Shown piece after piece: positions 1 through 10,713 of a DNA stretch of 64,000 nucleotides. Under the pieces are notes generated by a model. That model ran no database searches, was not told where the DNA came from, and was given only the letters and a program-made list of their open reading frames with translations. The stretch covers positions 1,798,001-1,862,000 of the forward strand of contig NW_026944390.1 of assembly GCF_033439725.1 (NCBI RefSeq), given 5' to 3'. The number at the start of each line of letters is the position of its first letter. Within the stretch, counting starts at the first letter, position 1. The translations under genes were made by a program, and so were the position numbers. The stretch is from Neurospora tetraspora. Taxonomy: Eukaryota > Ascomycota > Sordariomycetes > Sordariales > Sordariaceae.

Positions 1-2
1 TC

Positions 3-1631
3 TCCGCCGTCTCCCGCCTCGGCCCTGATTCTGCCGCTGCTATCGCCTCCCGAATCCGCACCAAGAGCGAACTCGAAGTTGCCGAGTACCTCGAAGTCTT
101 TCGACGAGCGGTCAAGACCAGGCAGGACCCCAAACTCGCGACCCAGGGGCAGTTGCTGCAGCCCGTGACGCCGGCCGAGGTCCCGGCTGCTGTGGAACTG
201 AGTCAGCAGTGCTGTAATGCGCTGGAGGACGCGGCAGATGCGGTTGCCAGCAGACAGGAGGCGTGGGAGGAGGCGGAGGAGAGGAGGAAGTGGGGGGAGA
301 ACAGGTGGTTGATTGGGAAGGATAATGTGAAGGGGTTGGAGATGGAGGCGAGAGAGGAGAGGGAGAAGGAGAGGGAGAGGAAGCGGAGGGCAGAAAAGGG
401 GAAGGGGAAGGATGTGGATGAGGGTGGTGACGCTGATGAAGAAGAGAGGGCGGTAATCAAAAACGAGGAGGACGTCGACGAATACGGCCGAAGGAAATTG
501 CCCGCTCTCGACCTATTCCGAGTCCGAAAAATGCTCGAGCTCTCTGAGAATTTCTTCATGAACTCTACCGTCGACGACTACAACTGGAGCAGCATGTCGG
601 ACGAACCACCCGCCATTCGCGCGACCGCTCTCGAAGACTTGCATTCGCTGGTAGTCTCGCTAACACGAAGACTCGTGGCGGCAGTGCTCTACATCAGCGA
701 GTCACGCATCAAAGCGAAACGGGCCGTTCACCCATCAACAAGAAACCGAGTCTGGATACAAGACGTCGAAGCCGCAGTCCTTTCCCTAGGGCTAAAGAAA
801 GATAGCCATCAATTCTGGGCCGGAGCAACAAGGAGGTTAAGACTAGATGTCTACGGCGACGAAGACTACGACTACAAGGAAGAACTAGCGCGGAAAGAAG
901 AAGAGGGAATAGACGTCGACATGGAAATGATTCGCGACGAACCAGAACCACTATCCTACGCCGAAGTCGAGGAGGCCCTAGGCCTCGAACCCGATACCAC
1001 CCGCCTCAACCACCTATCCCCCACCGACGAAGACGAACCAGACGACGACGATGATCAAAGCGACGCCGAATCCCTAGCCTCTCTCTCCTCCACGCCCTCC
1101 CTCGACGACCTCGACAACCCCGACCATGTCCAAAACCTCAACGAACCCACCCAGACCGAACCAGACCCTATCGCTCCATCAAGCCCCGCCCCATCTGAAC
1201 ATCATCAACTGGACCCTATCGAAGACGAAGCCATCAAATCCGAAACCCGAGAACTCCTTCGCTATTCCGCCTTACCCATGGCTATAACCTCTCGCGCTCG
1301 CCAAGTTCTCTACGCTCGCATCCGCACGCAGCGCGCTCAGGAGGCGTACGCTGACGCGCTGGACATGCGGGCTAGTTACAAGGAGGAGAAGAGGATGTGG
1401 GAGCTGTTGGGACGGGAGCCGCCCGAGGGATTGGTGCTGGTTAAGGGGGAGATACCGGAGGAGCCGACAGCTACGGGGAGGTGGACGGGGGTTGATGAGT
1501 TGTTGGGGACGAGGGGGACGGAGGTGGGGAGTTGGAGGGAGAAAGTTGGGGAGGGAGGAGGGGGGGGAGGGGCGGAGTGGGAGGTTGAATGGCAGAGGCA
1601 TTTGGAGGATGGGAAGGAGAGTGGGAGGTGA
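3..1631 (+). CDS. RNA polymerase I initiation factor Rrn5-like (5' end outside window)
   Basis: The frame is open from the first bases of the window to a TGA at 1629-1631, so the gene begins upstream. The start of the visible part reads like the end of a SANT/Myb-type helix (GPDSAAAIASRIRTKSE then VAEYLEVFRRAV), followed by an acidic and charged linker. A middle block contains LELSENFFMNS and, near 760-850, a stretch VEAAVLSLGLKKDSHQFWAG with ARR-type residues after it; I recognise this arrangement from fungal Rrn5 proteins. Rrn5 belongs to the upstream activation factor that recruits RNA polymerase I to rDNA promoters in the nucleolus. The C-terminal third is low complexity: an Asp/Glu tract (residues coded at 1020-1070) and a Gly run near 1555. 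Family assignment is by recall of the pattern, not by search; another SANT protein is possible. Confidence 0.6.
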   Translation, partial: SAVSRLGPDSAAAIASRIRTKSELEVAEYLEVFRRAVKTRQDPKLATQGQLLQPVTPAEVPAAVELSQQCCNALEDAADAVASRQEAWEEAEERRKWGENRWLIGKDNVKGLEMEAREEREKERERKRRAEKGKGKDVDEGGDADEEERAVIKNEEDVDEYGRRKLPALDLFRVRKMLELSENFFMNSTVDDYNWSSMSDEPPAIRATALEDLHSLVVSLTRRLVAAVLYISESRIKAKRAVHPSTRNRVWIQDVEAAVLSLGLKKDSHQFWAGATRRLRLDVYGDEDYDYKEELARKEEEGIDVDMEMIRDEPEPLSYAEVEEALGLEPDTTRLNHLSPTDEDEPDDDDDQSDAESLASLSSTPSLDDLDNPDHVQNLNEPTQTEPDPIAPSSPAPSEHHQLDPIEDEAIKSETRELLRYSALPMAITSRARQVLYARIRTQRAQEAYADALDMRASYKEEKRMWELLGREPPEGLVLVKGEIPEEPTATGRWTGVDELLGTRGTEVGSWREKVGEGGGGGGAEWEVEWQRHLEDGKESGR

Positions 1632-2287
1632 AGATGGTGGTTAGATGGCACTTTTACTGTGCTTGGGGTCTGGCATGTACGTGGAAGATGGGGGGACAGA
1701 GGAAGAAGTTCGATTAGAGGTATTTGGAGCTATCAAACCTGATTCGTAGGACACATATCTTCAAGCCTTTTGGTGCCTAGAGCCGTCATCCTGACTCGTC
1801 AGACATCGATCGAGTTGTGATCGCCCACATTCTACATGTCTGTAAGTACGCCTGGCAAGGAGAACGAGGCTTTTTAAGAGGTTTGACCGAAGTTGCCTCA
1901 GGTCGATACCTCTCCTTCTCTCACTGGATGCCTCGTCTACTGATAACGCGATCAAGTCCTAATAGACAGATGGATCCTATATGTGTTATGATACATGCAC
2001 TCAACACCATCCAAACTTCCCACTCCTCTTCGGAGATCTGTCCCGTCACACGCATCCTCCACCTCCAATCATTGAAATATTCTTCCGTGCAGTGATTTGT
2101 TTGGTCGGAAATCGTATATGCCCTCGGCCTCGGCCAGCAAAGATTGAGACCGCGAATGTGTTGCTCAAACATGTACGTGTTCCCCTTCTCTCCTTCCTCT
2201 TATATGTGTGGCAGAAAGAAGAGGGCGACATAATGTCGCGGACTGTAAGGGGACTGGAAGCGGGTGGGTGAAAGCACGCCTGTTTTC
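1632..2287. other. Intergenic, no gene seen
   Basis: This is the gap between the Rrn5-like gene (+) and the 3' end of the first 2EXR gene (-), so it should hold two convergent 3' UTRs. Open frames here are short, overlap on both strands and show no recognisable motif. Confidence 0.5.
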
Positions 2288-3308
2288 CTAGGTACCGAAA
2301 ACAGCCTCATCGTCACCGAAAATGTTTTGAGCTCGTCCGTGCTTTTGAAGAAGTCGATAATGCCGAGTGAATTGAAGGGCTGCTAGACCCGTGATGAGGC
2401 GTTCCAGTGGAGTTCTGGGGGGGGCGATATAGTAGTCGATTGCATGGCATGGCTCCGGGTCTAATCTCTGTAAATGGAGTGTCTGTGTTAGTTGGAAGGC
2501 CTCGAAAGAAAATGGAACGATATGTGTATGAATGTAAAGATGTCATGCAGTCTTTGACGCTAGAAAAGGGGGATGGAACTTTGGTCGATAAGATACTCAC
2601 TTCGCCTTCCTTCTTCAGATGAGCTTTTGCAATGTCCCTCTTAATGTCCTGGAACCATTTTGTGTTCTCCCATATCTCAACAGATTTGCCGCTCTGAAAA
2701 TCAAGCTTGAAAGTGATCTTGTCGAGCGACAGCGGCGGTCCTTTCAATACCAGTTTATATCGTCTCGGATCAAAGTACTTCTCCATGACCGGCTCGTTAC
2801 GGCGTTCGCTCACAATTCCTGGGCGATATTTACTCCATAGTCCGGGGTCGGTGAACACGATCTCGAGTGTGCTGAGCTGTGGCGCACGCGCCAGCAATCT
2901 CAAGACATTGTAGAGATAGAAGTCCTTGAATCGCCACCAATGGAAGCTGACGTGCCTAATGTTTTGCTGGATAAGATTGGACTTGAAGATAATGTCCATA
3001 ACCGGCTCGTCAATCAGGGTCATGAGCGAGTTGGTACGCCGTCTACAGACGAGCTGGGTCCGGTGGAAGAATTCTGCGTAAGCCTCATTCCGGATCTGAC
3101 GACAGATTTTGCCCAGCAGGCAGATGGCACGAATCTGGGTGGAGGCGTAGTCTGCTACCGGGTGTTCTGCGGACTTCTTGCCAATGCCATGCATGGTCCA
3201 GGCGGCCTTCCAGATGATGATCCTGACTTCTGCTGGGAGATTGAGCAATGGGGATTTCGTAATGTTGATGGCCGATTCGTCGAGAGTGCAAAAGGGATGA
3301 CGAGGATT
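2288..3308 (-). CDS. 2EXR-family protein with altered C-terminus
   Basis: The main exon (2601-3308, minus) carries the 2EXR signature SPLLNLPAEVRIIIWKAAW, then ICRQIRNEAYAEFFHRTQ and a long body ending in IAKAHLKKEGE. At 2595-2600 a GTGAGT donor follows in phase 0. An acceptor (TTTACAG) precedes an open frame of 59 codons plus TAG, 2288-2467. That last exon does not resemble the short conserved last exon of the neighbours, so the C-terminus looks exchanged. The frame is open upstream only to a TAG at 3309-3311 that could be part of an acceptor (CTTAG); no in-frame ATG lies before the 2EXR motif, so a first exon further upstream (about 3320-3560) is likely but not resolved. 2EXR proteins are a fungal family with no established function. 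The 5' end is uncertain; the family call is firm. Confidence 0.75.
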
Positions 3309-3955
3309 CTAAGTGATGGTGAGGACCCTGAAAGATGGTGCGGTTGCTGAAGTAGCAAGATTCGAGTCGAAGCATGGAAGAGGCCGGGTTGTATGGACCT
3401 GACAAAATCGGGAAGAGGTAAGGAAGATGTAGAACCGGCAAGTACTTATAGTGGCACCCAGGTTGGACCGAAATATTCTCCCAAGCGTGCACAAGCCGGG
3501 CGGTGAATTGAATGTTTGGTGAAGGGTGGTCTGGTGAATGGTTGTCAAGGTTTTGGAATGTTCGGTGAAGGGTCGTCAAGGCTTAGGTCGGTTTTCTTTT
3601 CCGAGCCGCCCAACTTCCAATTCGCTGAGTCGTGATAACATAAGATGACTTCTGCGGACTTTATGGGCCCATGGCACATGGAATGGCGAGAAATGGCATG
3701 GAAAACAAAACAACGAGAGGGAAAAGCAAGAGACAAAAACAGCGAAAGAGAGGGACAACAAGACCAAGAAGACGGCGGGCCTCAAAATTATATATAATCA
3801 GCCCTTCTCTGGCATCTTTCTTGAAAACCTGGGAGAAGCAACAGGAATCAAGCTCTTCTCCCTATAGATACCGTGAAATTGTCGAGCCATCGGGTCGAGT
3901 GATGCTGGAGGACGGAGGAGAGCTGTCGCGGAGAGAATGCTCAAGGTCGATAGCC
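3309..3955. other. Spacer between 2EXR genes
   Basis: This should hold the first exon or leader of the 2.3-kb gene and the 3' UTR of the 4-kb gene. A TATATATA-like stretch at 3787-3795 could serve the minus-strand gene. A short direct repeat of the type GGTGAAGGGT is seen around 3518-3580. No further gene is supported. Confidence 0.4.
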
Positions 3956-4921
3956 TTAGAACCGTTCCACACGAGGCCATACGGGACACTGATAGCCAAA
4001 ATGGTTTTGGATGATATGGCATGGAGCGTCTCGGTACGTGTCCTGTCGAGGCAGAAGGTGAGTTAAATAACGATCCATATTGTCTGCGGTGTTCACGGAT
4101 CAAAAAGGAAAGACGGGGGGATTTGGTACAAAGATGATCATGGTAAGGCCGAGGAGACATACCTTGGGTAGTGTCAGGAGATGGTTCAAGATATTCCTCG
4201 TCAACCGCTCCTGCGGGCGTCCTCGCCTGACAAACCGCGAACCGTATGCCTTCTTGATAATGCTCTTGGCCGTCTTGAAGGTAAGTCGAAGAGTGATCTT
4301 CTTCACCGTGGGCCACTCATAAAGCTCAGCCATACACCGAGACCACATGCGCAAATCGCGCCAATCCTTGTAGGTTTCGACATCAACATGGACCGTCGTC
4401 AGATTCGGTAACCGCATGACGAAGTTATACGATTCCCAGGGCCAGGGCATGTTAGGCACCTCAAACTCGGGCTCGTACTCCCGAATCCCTCTATGCATGC
4501 GCCGATCGATGTCCTCCTCATCTTTGTCTAGCATCATTGCCCAGTAGACGTGCTTGGTATGCTTGGCGAGAAACGGGTCCCTGATGATAAGGTCGAGGCC
4601 CTGCTGGTACTCGTCCGAATACCAAGCACCGTCTGCGTTCGAGTAGGGCTCGTGACGCAAGTAGATCTGCGTCTTCCAGAAGAACTCGGTGAGGGCTTCG
4701 TTTCGGATGGTCTTGCATAGACTGCCCAGTTTTCGAAGCTGAATCAGCTGCTCTTTGAGCAGGTCGTGTCTCACGGCGCCTGGGTCACGACGCCCTTCGA
4801 GTACCTCGAAGTTGTACGGCTCATGGTCGAGGTCCCATGTCAGCCTGTAAATTTGGAGTCTGATCTCGGCGGGGAGGTCTAGGAAGGAGATTTTGCTTTG
4901 ATTTGCCATGTTGGATTCCAT
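3956..4921 (-). CDS. 2EXR-family protein, 281 aa, two exons
   Basis: Exon 1 is 4163-4921 (253 codons) and exon 2 is 3956-4042 (28 codons plus TAA); the intron has a GTATGT donor and a CGACAG acceptor in phase 0. I chose ATG at 4921 (MESNMANQSK); a second ATG lies at 4910. The 2EXR core is ISFLDLPAEIRLQIYRLTW near residue 15, followed by LGSLCKTIRNEALTEFFWKTQ, as in its neighbours. The last exon encodes DTYRDAPCHIIQNHFGYQ and ends in a short Trp-containing tail. The pair of exons sums to a multiple of three and keeps the frame, which supports an intact gene. Function unknown; no membrane segment or signal peptide is seen. The leader upstream (4922-5230) is very CT-rich on the coding strand. 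Confidence 0.88.
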
Positions 4922-6174
4922 GTCAGCATCACGGTGGTGAGCAGTACCTGGGGCGGTTGTTGCAACGGGGCGATCGGTGATGAGAGTAGCAGTAAATGGC
5001 GTAGAGAGCGGTATGAGGAAGGAAAAGGCAAGGTGGTTGAAGAGAGGCAGGAGTTGTTTGGTTGTTCTTGAGTGTGTGTGGGGGATAGGAAATATTTGTA
5101 GTAGGGTGGGCAGGGAGGAAGATGAAGAGGAATGAGGAGCTGGCAAAGGGGAGAGAGGAGCTGGGAGAGAAGGTACCTATTAAGTAGTGCACAGCAGTCC
5201 AAAATAAAAAATTGAGTTGGCAGAAAGCCAAGGTGTCATGAAAGCTCTGCAGGAAGGTTCAAGGTCTTCTCTGCATCCCAGAGGTAGGTACATGCTGCCA
5301 GACGCACCTTCCTTTCTAGCCTGCAACCTACATCTTGTATTGTACCTGACCCGCCACTTTGGCTAACTGGAGTTCGTCCGATAATGTAATATGCCAAACA
5401 AAAGCGTACAGGCCTGTCAAAGTGGCATGCGCCAGCATAACGCTCCTCCGTCCGGTTAGTGAAAAATCTACAAGCATTGCCTACCACCGTAACTTGCGTG
5501 CGTTTCAATCCACCGGTTCCGACTGCCATATTTCTCTAACTCCAGGGCATATGTGGCCAAAACAGGGAATCAGTGTCAAAGCTTTGGATTATGCATTGCA
5601 GGTCTCTGCGGTGGCCGATATTTTCAACACCATCTATTACAAAAAATGTGTCTTTGTGTGTCGTTTTGGAGCCTACAAGTCCACATCGCTGTGGACAGCC
5701 GGTCTGGGGTGCAGGGAAATAGACTTCATTGTCGATACGTAACTTGTCCTGGAGATGGTGATTCCAGCTCTCCACATAGGTTTCCGAGAGCTGAGCGAAT
5801 GGTCTCGTTGCCGTGACGGGTGATACCATGGAGCAGAAAGGACCGATGGATGGAGTTCAAGTGATAGTAGGTACGCGGTAGACAGGGTCGGTCATAGCCA
5901 GCCTGTTCAAGTGAAATGAAGGTAACGAAGACAATTTGGGTGAAGTCAGAGGTATATTTCTAAGCGAAAGATGGAAGAAGGGAGTGGACGTGTGACGGCG
6001 TGCACACTCAGGATTAAGCCAGCCCAATAGTACCTCTAAGGTCGGTATGTAACGCCAACAACCAACCCACACGGAAACTCATCCACCTCGCAAAGCTGAA
6101 TCCGTGTCCTCTCTCAACACCGCCTGCCTTCCTCTGCTGACTTTCCGAAAACGTGCCCGTGCCCCCCATACTCC
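4922..6174. other. Spacer and promoter region, no gene seen
   Basis: The first 300 bases are the CT-rich leader/promoter of the preceding minus-strand 2EXR gene. The rest has only short overlapping frames (for example 5359-5742 and 5536-5829) without family features. No RNA gene or repeat recognised. Confidence 0.45.
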
Positions 6175-7084
6175 TTAGAGCCTAGGCAGGCGAGGCCACT
6201 CCGGGTCGATGGCACCAAAATGGTTTTTGATGAGCCGGTCCGGCGCATCTCTGAAATGGTCCTGTGAACGAAGTGGAAGGTTAGCCAATTATTACTAATG
6301 GTCATTTGTGAGTCATTAAAAGGAGACGTACCTCTGGTAGTGTAAGGAGGTGGTTAAGGATATTCCTCTCCAAGAGCTCCCTGGGCCGACCATTCCGGAT
6401 GTATCGCGACTTCCATGCCTTATTGACCGCTCTGGTAGCGCCCCTGAAGTTTAAGGCCAGCCTGAGTTTCTTTACTCTCAGGTAGACTTGGTAAAGCCAC
6501 TTGGGGTTGCCGCACAGGTCGACCCAGTCCCTTCCGTGGTCGACATCGAGATGGATAGAGTCCAGCTTATCCATCCTGACGAGGCATCTGGGAACCTCTT
6601 CGGGCCAGGGCACCCTGGGGACCGTGGGTCCGTTGTCGTAACGCCAGCGACTGAAATAGTCTTGGGAGTACGGGTACAAGGTGTTCTCGTCCTTGTCTAT
6701 CATGACTCCCCAGCGGACATTGACGGTGTGCTTGCGAAACAGTGGTTCGTTGATGAGGAGTTCCACTGCTTGTTGGTATTCAGGGAAGGTTGATGGTTCG
6801 TGTCGGATATATATTTGTGTCGAGCGGAAGAATTGCTCACACGCCTCTTCCTCAAATGTCCGGGATAGAACGGCCAATTTCTTCAGGTTGGCCAGTTGTC
6901 GGGCCATAATCCGGTACGCATTGGCTAGTTGCTGGGCCAGACTTGCGAGGTCCGAGGTGTCGCCTTGAATGGTCTCATCGTCGGTTGTGAATCGGTCGAG
7001 GCCATCTTCTAGCACCAACTTGTAGATCATAGATCTAATATCGTAAGGGAGGTCGAAGAAGGTGAGCTTGGCGTGGTGGTCCAT
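6175..7084 (-). CDS. 2EXR-family protein, 279 aa, two exons
   Basis: Exon 1 is 6332-7084 (251 codons, starting MDHHAKLTFFDLPYDIRSM) and exon 2 is 6175-6261 (28 codons plus TAA). The donor is GTACGT and the acceptor TTCACAG, phase 0. The last exon starts DHFRDAPDRLIKNHFG and is plainly related to that of the neighbouring 4-kb gene (NHFG then a Trp and an Arg-rich end). The end of exon 1 (RNILNHLLTLP) is nearly identical in both genes, so these two are close tandem duplicates. An ATG further upstream (7198) is in frame but would add a Ser/Leu-rich leader without family match; I prefer 7084. Function unknown. Confidence 0.88.
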
Positions 7085-7248
7085 CGTGGATAGAGTCGAG
7101 GAGTCTATTGTCGAATGGTAAGGGAGTATTGTAGAAGGGGGAAAAGAAGAGCAGCAGGACAGGACAGCCAAAATAAACTGATCGATGCCTACCATGGATG
7201 GTGAGGGGGGGGAAGGAAGAAAAACCAGGAATCGGAACGGACAGGAGC

Positions 7249-7259
7249 TATAAATACTG
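7249..7259 (-). promoter_or_regulatory. TATA-like element upstream of the 6.2-kb 2EXR gene
   Basis: On the minus strand the stretch reads GTATTTATAGC about 165 bases before the chosen ATG at 7084. Its position fits a core promoter, but nothing else confirms it. Confidence 0.3.
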
Positions 7260-7429
7260 TTGGGGTTGTGCTTGGAAGGGCTGGAAACCCCCAGCAGAAG
7301 GCCCTTCACTTAAAGAAGCATGGTGAGCATTCACTTGGACAACACCAAGCCGCCAATATCACTTGTTGCTGCAGACGCAGCGTTGCGGGACCTCAAAACC
7401 TTAGTGTCCACCCTACCCTTCACCCATTC

Positions 7430-7790
7430 ACGTCCAAAACCTTCCATCAGTGGGACGATACCGAGCTGCATAATCCCACGGCAGGGTACTCGAGATCGCA
7501 ACGGGAACAGGTGAAGTGCGACTTCTGCAGAGTTGGTGACACGGGTACAGCTTTTTGTATAGCGGAGAAACCGCCCAACTGCCTCGTCTGTTCGATATGA
7601 TAGCTACCTCTAGTGTCTTCGTTAAGCAAGTAAAGAAATGCGTGAGGTGTTGAAAAGGGATGGTACCGGTGTGGCTGGTCTCTCCGTTCGTGGTCGTATA
7701 TATGTTGAGATTGTCCTCCAAGACCAGCTTGTAGACCAGCGATCTGATCTCAGCGGGGAGGATGAAGAAGGTAGGTTTGCGTGCTGATTG
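7430..7790 (-). pseudogene. Truncated 2EXR gene fragment
   Basis: The minus strand encodes KPTFFILPAEIRSLVYKLVL, a clear 2EXR N-terminus closest to the neighbour at 6.2 kb (DLPYDIRSMIYKLVLEDGLD). After LEDNLNIYTT the similarity is lost and the frame ends near 7428 without the RTQ block, body or last exon seen in the other members. No ATG is found directly before the motif. I read this as a remnant of a fourth tandem copy whose 3' part was deleted or replaced. Confidence 0.7.
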
Positions 7791-7893
7791 ATTGTGGAAA
7801 GAGTTGACTACTCAGCTGTCGAGTGGTAAGATAGAATGGTCAACTAGGAAGAGGAAGGTAGCAGGGGAAAGCGAAAGATACTCTGGTTGTTGT

Positions 7894-7912
7894 TACCTAT
7901 ATATATAAGGTG
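7894..7912 (-). promoter_or_regulatory. TATA-like tract upstream of 2EXR fragment
   Basis: A TATATATA run lies about 120 bases upstream (minus-strand sense) of the truncated 2EXR copy, the same kind of spacing as the TATTTATA before the 6.2-kb gene. It may be the remaining promoter of the broken copy. Confidence 0.3.
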
Positions 7913-8044
7913 ACTTGCCGAAGAATTTTGAGCGTCAACATTAGAACCGTCTTAGTCACTCACTCAATGTTCACATCCTCCAGCTCGTTCAGGTCTGTGA
8001 TCCATCAAAAGAAGAAAAAAGCAGGTAAAGTAGGTATTCACTCC

Positions 8045-10713
8045 TCACAAAACTAACCCCGAAGCCCCATCACCACCACCTCGCTGCTGTTGCTCCCATG
8101 TTCTCCTGCAGACCTCCTTCATCAGCCTCTTGGGGGCCATCCGTCCCGTCATCAGCTCAAAGGCCTCGATGGCCATCTCCGCGACGACCTCGAGACCATC
8201 GACGACTACCCAGGAGGGGTTAACTTGGTCTCGGTAGGCGTACATTTGGGCGACTAGGGGCGTGATGAGTGGTTCGTAGGCGAGCTGTGAGGGTTGTTAG
8301 TTGGTGTTGGGTAGGTGGTGAAGAGTGATTGTGGGTGAGAGAAGGAGGAGGGAGATGAGGTAGTGGAAAGTATATGGCAGCCCATCAAGGAAGGGGCAAG
8401 AGGAGATATGGAGGGAACTGCTTGCTCCCTGGCAGGATACAGACGAAGGAAGGGGCCATGCAATGCGAAAAAATCCACAGGAAAAGGCAAGAGCATCTGC
8501 GGAAAGAACGAACGCAAGAAAAGGACAAAAAGAAAACGGCTTACCTCAACAACCACACCCCCCGTCGGACTTCCCAACCACCCCACCGGCATCACAAAAT
8601 CCGCCGGCGGCGTCCCATCCAGACTCGTCGCGGGAACGCACGAAATTACCATCGTAGGCAACTGATAGCCTTCTGGCCACGGATCCGCCAACCTCTCAAT
8701 GACCCTGCAAATCTCCAGTGTCGGTAGTTGCGACCCATGCGCACCCGGTTTCGCGATGACCATCCCCTGCTGCCCCTTCGCCCAACTGTTGAAGTGCTCC
8801 GCCACCTCCCTGGCCCTCTCCACCGTCCGGTTATAGATGAAAATATTCCTGCAACCAAGCTGAATAAGCGCGTAAATAGCTGCGCGCGCCATGCCGCCCG
8901 CGCCGATGACCAGGCCGGTGGTCTTGGACGGTTGAACGTAGTTCCTCGGACTAAGAGCGCGACGCAGACAGGTAAAGATGGAGCTCCAATCGGTATTATC
9001 ACCAAAGAACTCCTGCGCCGCACCGGCCTTGTTGCGAGAGTTTGCATGATCCAGAATCGCGTTAGTCTTGCCTCTGAGCGGCAGCACGACGTTGACGGCG
9101 CCGATGGCGGTGGCGTGGTGCGACTTGACTTTGAGCTGGGGCATGATGGCTACTTTGAAAGGGGCAGTCAGAAGAGCGCCGCCGAAGGTGTCGGACAGAC
9201 AAATCTGGGTGAGCCGGTCCAAGGTAGAACAGGTGACGGCCTGGAAGGTGTGCGGCATTCCCGAGAACTCGTAGGCGGCGTTTTGCATGGCGGGGGAAAG
9301 GGACCAGGAGACGTTGGAGCCGGTGACGTAGAACTCGAGCGGGTCAAGGAGGAATTGTTGGAACTCGAGGCCGTAGGACTGCCGGTAGGTGCTGATGATG
9401 GCGAGGAAGTCTTGTTCGGTGTCCATGTCGGGGTGCTTGACGGGGTTGAGGATCTTGCTCTGTAGGGGGGTGCGGATGCCGAGGACGGAGAAGTCGTAGG
9501 CTACTAGGGGTGGGCGCGGGCTGGGGATGGTTTGTTCGACTCGCTTCTTGAAGGATTCGAGGTATTCGACGGGACTGTCGCCGGTTGAGAAGCGGGCCAT
9601 CCGGATCAGGTCACAGCCGAGACACTGGGCGTGTTGATAGTTCTCGATGTGTTGGTCGTCGTGCCATGGAGGAGCCCCGAAGCCCATGTACCAGTAATTT
9701 CCTATGACTTTGGACCGGCCCTTGTAACGGAGTGCACGCTGTATGAGAGACTCGTCGCGCTGCAAGTCCAGGCTTAGATACTCGACGCCCAGTCGTAGAC
9801 CTAGTTCAAGAAGATCCGAGTCCACTGGGTTCTTTTCCTCAGGTGCCCTTCGTCGTTGTCCTCTAGGGTTCTCTTCCACGTGATAAATGATGGGCAGCCC
9901 CAATTTCCTCCTGAGGAGGGCCACCTGCTTTGATACCACTTCCACAACATCATCGGGCCACTGATCGATAATGAACTCGACACAATCACCAGTGGCCTCA
10001 AACTCTTCCAATTCCATATCCATTTCCTGGAGGTAAGATAGGCGAAGGCGCAGAGCATATGAATAGGATCGGAACTCGGGCGGAATGGCGGCAACCGAAA
10101 AGGGGCTTTCCAGCCATGCTTTGGTTGCGCCTCTGCCGGTGATCTGATCCAGGAATTTCGTAAAGTCTTCCCGAACATTGAGCAGTTTTGATGGAACCGG
10201 CTGTCGACTGTCTGCTGCCGTGGAGGTACCGACGAAATGGGTTGCCGAGTCATCCAGGTTGTAGAACTCGAAGTTGGAGCACTCCCTATGCTTCTCATCT
10301 GCCTTGAGAAGGGCCGTGGCATCCGTCGCATCCAACAAAGCTGCTATTTGCTCCCTTTCTCTGTGGATGTAGACGACGGGATTCGTCCTGCAGTACTCGC
10401 GCAAGGCGTCTTGGGCCTCCTCGCAGAGACTGCTCATACCGCACTCAATGATGCATCCGGTCCTGTTGCTGTCGAGCATGTGCTTGAAAACTTCAACATC
10501 CTGGCGTGCAAAGAGGTCCTTCCCGTGCTGTAGGAGGAACTGGCCGCGGGACATGCCAGTGAGCTTCTCGAAATAGTGGTCCTCGGTGACCAGGCGGCGG
10601 CGCAGATGAAGGGCGCCCATGAATCCGAGGGTGCGCTTTCCAGCTCCTCGACATCCAACGAGAACAATGGACGCGTTCGGGTCGAATACCCGCTCATTTC
10701 TTGGCCCCAACAT
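8045..10713 (-). CDS. AROM C-terminal-type protein, QutR/qa-1S-like repressor homologue, 802 aa
   Basis: Exon 1 is 8545-10713 and exon 2 is 8045-8284; the intron (GTAAGC donor, CTCACAG acceptor, phase 0) joins VVVE to LAYEPLITPL. The start is ATG at 10713 (MLGPRNERVF). Three domains follow in AROM order: shikimate-kinase-like (residues ~14-180, Walker A GCRGAGKR at 20-27), type I dehydroquinase-like (~205-420), and shikimate-dehydrogenase-like (~460-802, with SLSPAMQNAA, IGAVNVV, GDNTDW and nucleotide loop VIGAGGMARA). In the dehydroquinase part the usual S-x-H motif reads GNYWYMGF, and where the Schiff-base lysine is expected the text is DLIRMARFS, so Arg replaces Lys; catalysis there is unlikely. 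The EPSP-synthase and DHQ-synthase domains are absent. This is the architecture of fungal quinate-pathway repressors. No quinate catabolic gene lies in this window, so the regulatory role is inferred from homology only. Confidence 0.85.

Noticed and set aside
5236-5829. Frames on both strands between 2EXR genes
   Set aside because: Mutually overlapping, no family similarity; treated as spacer.
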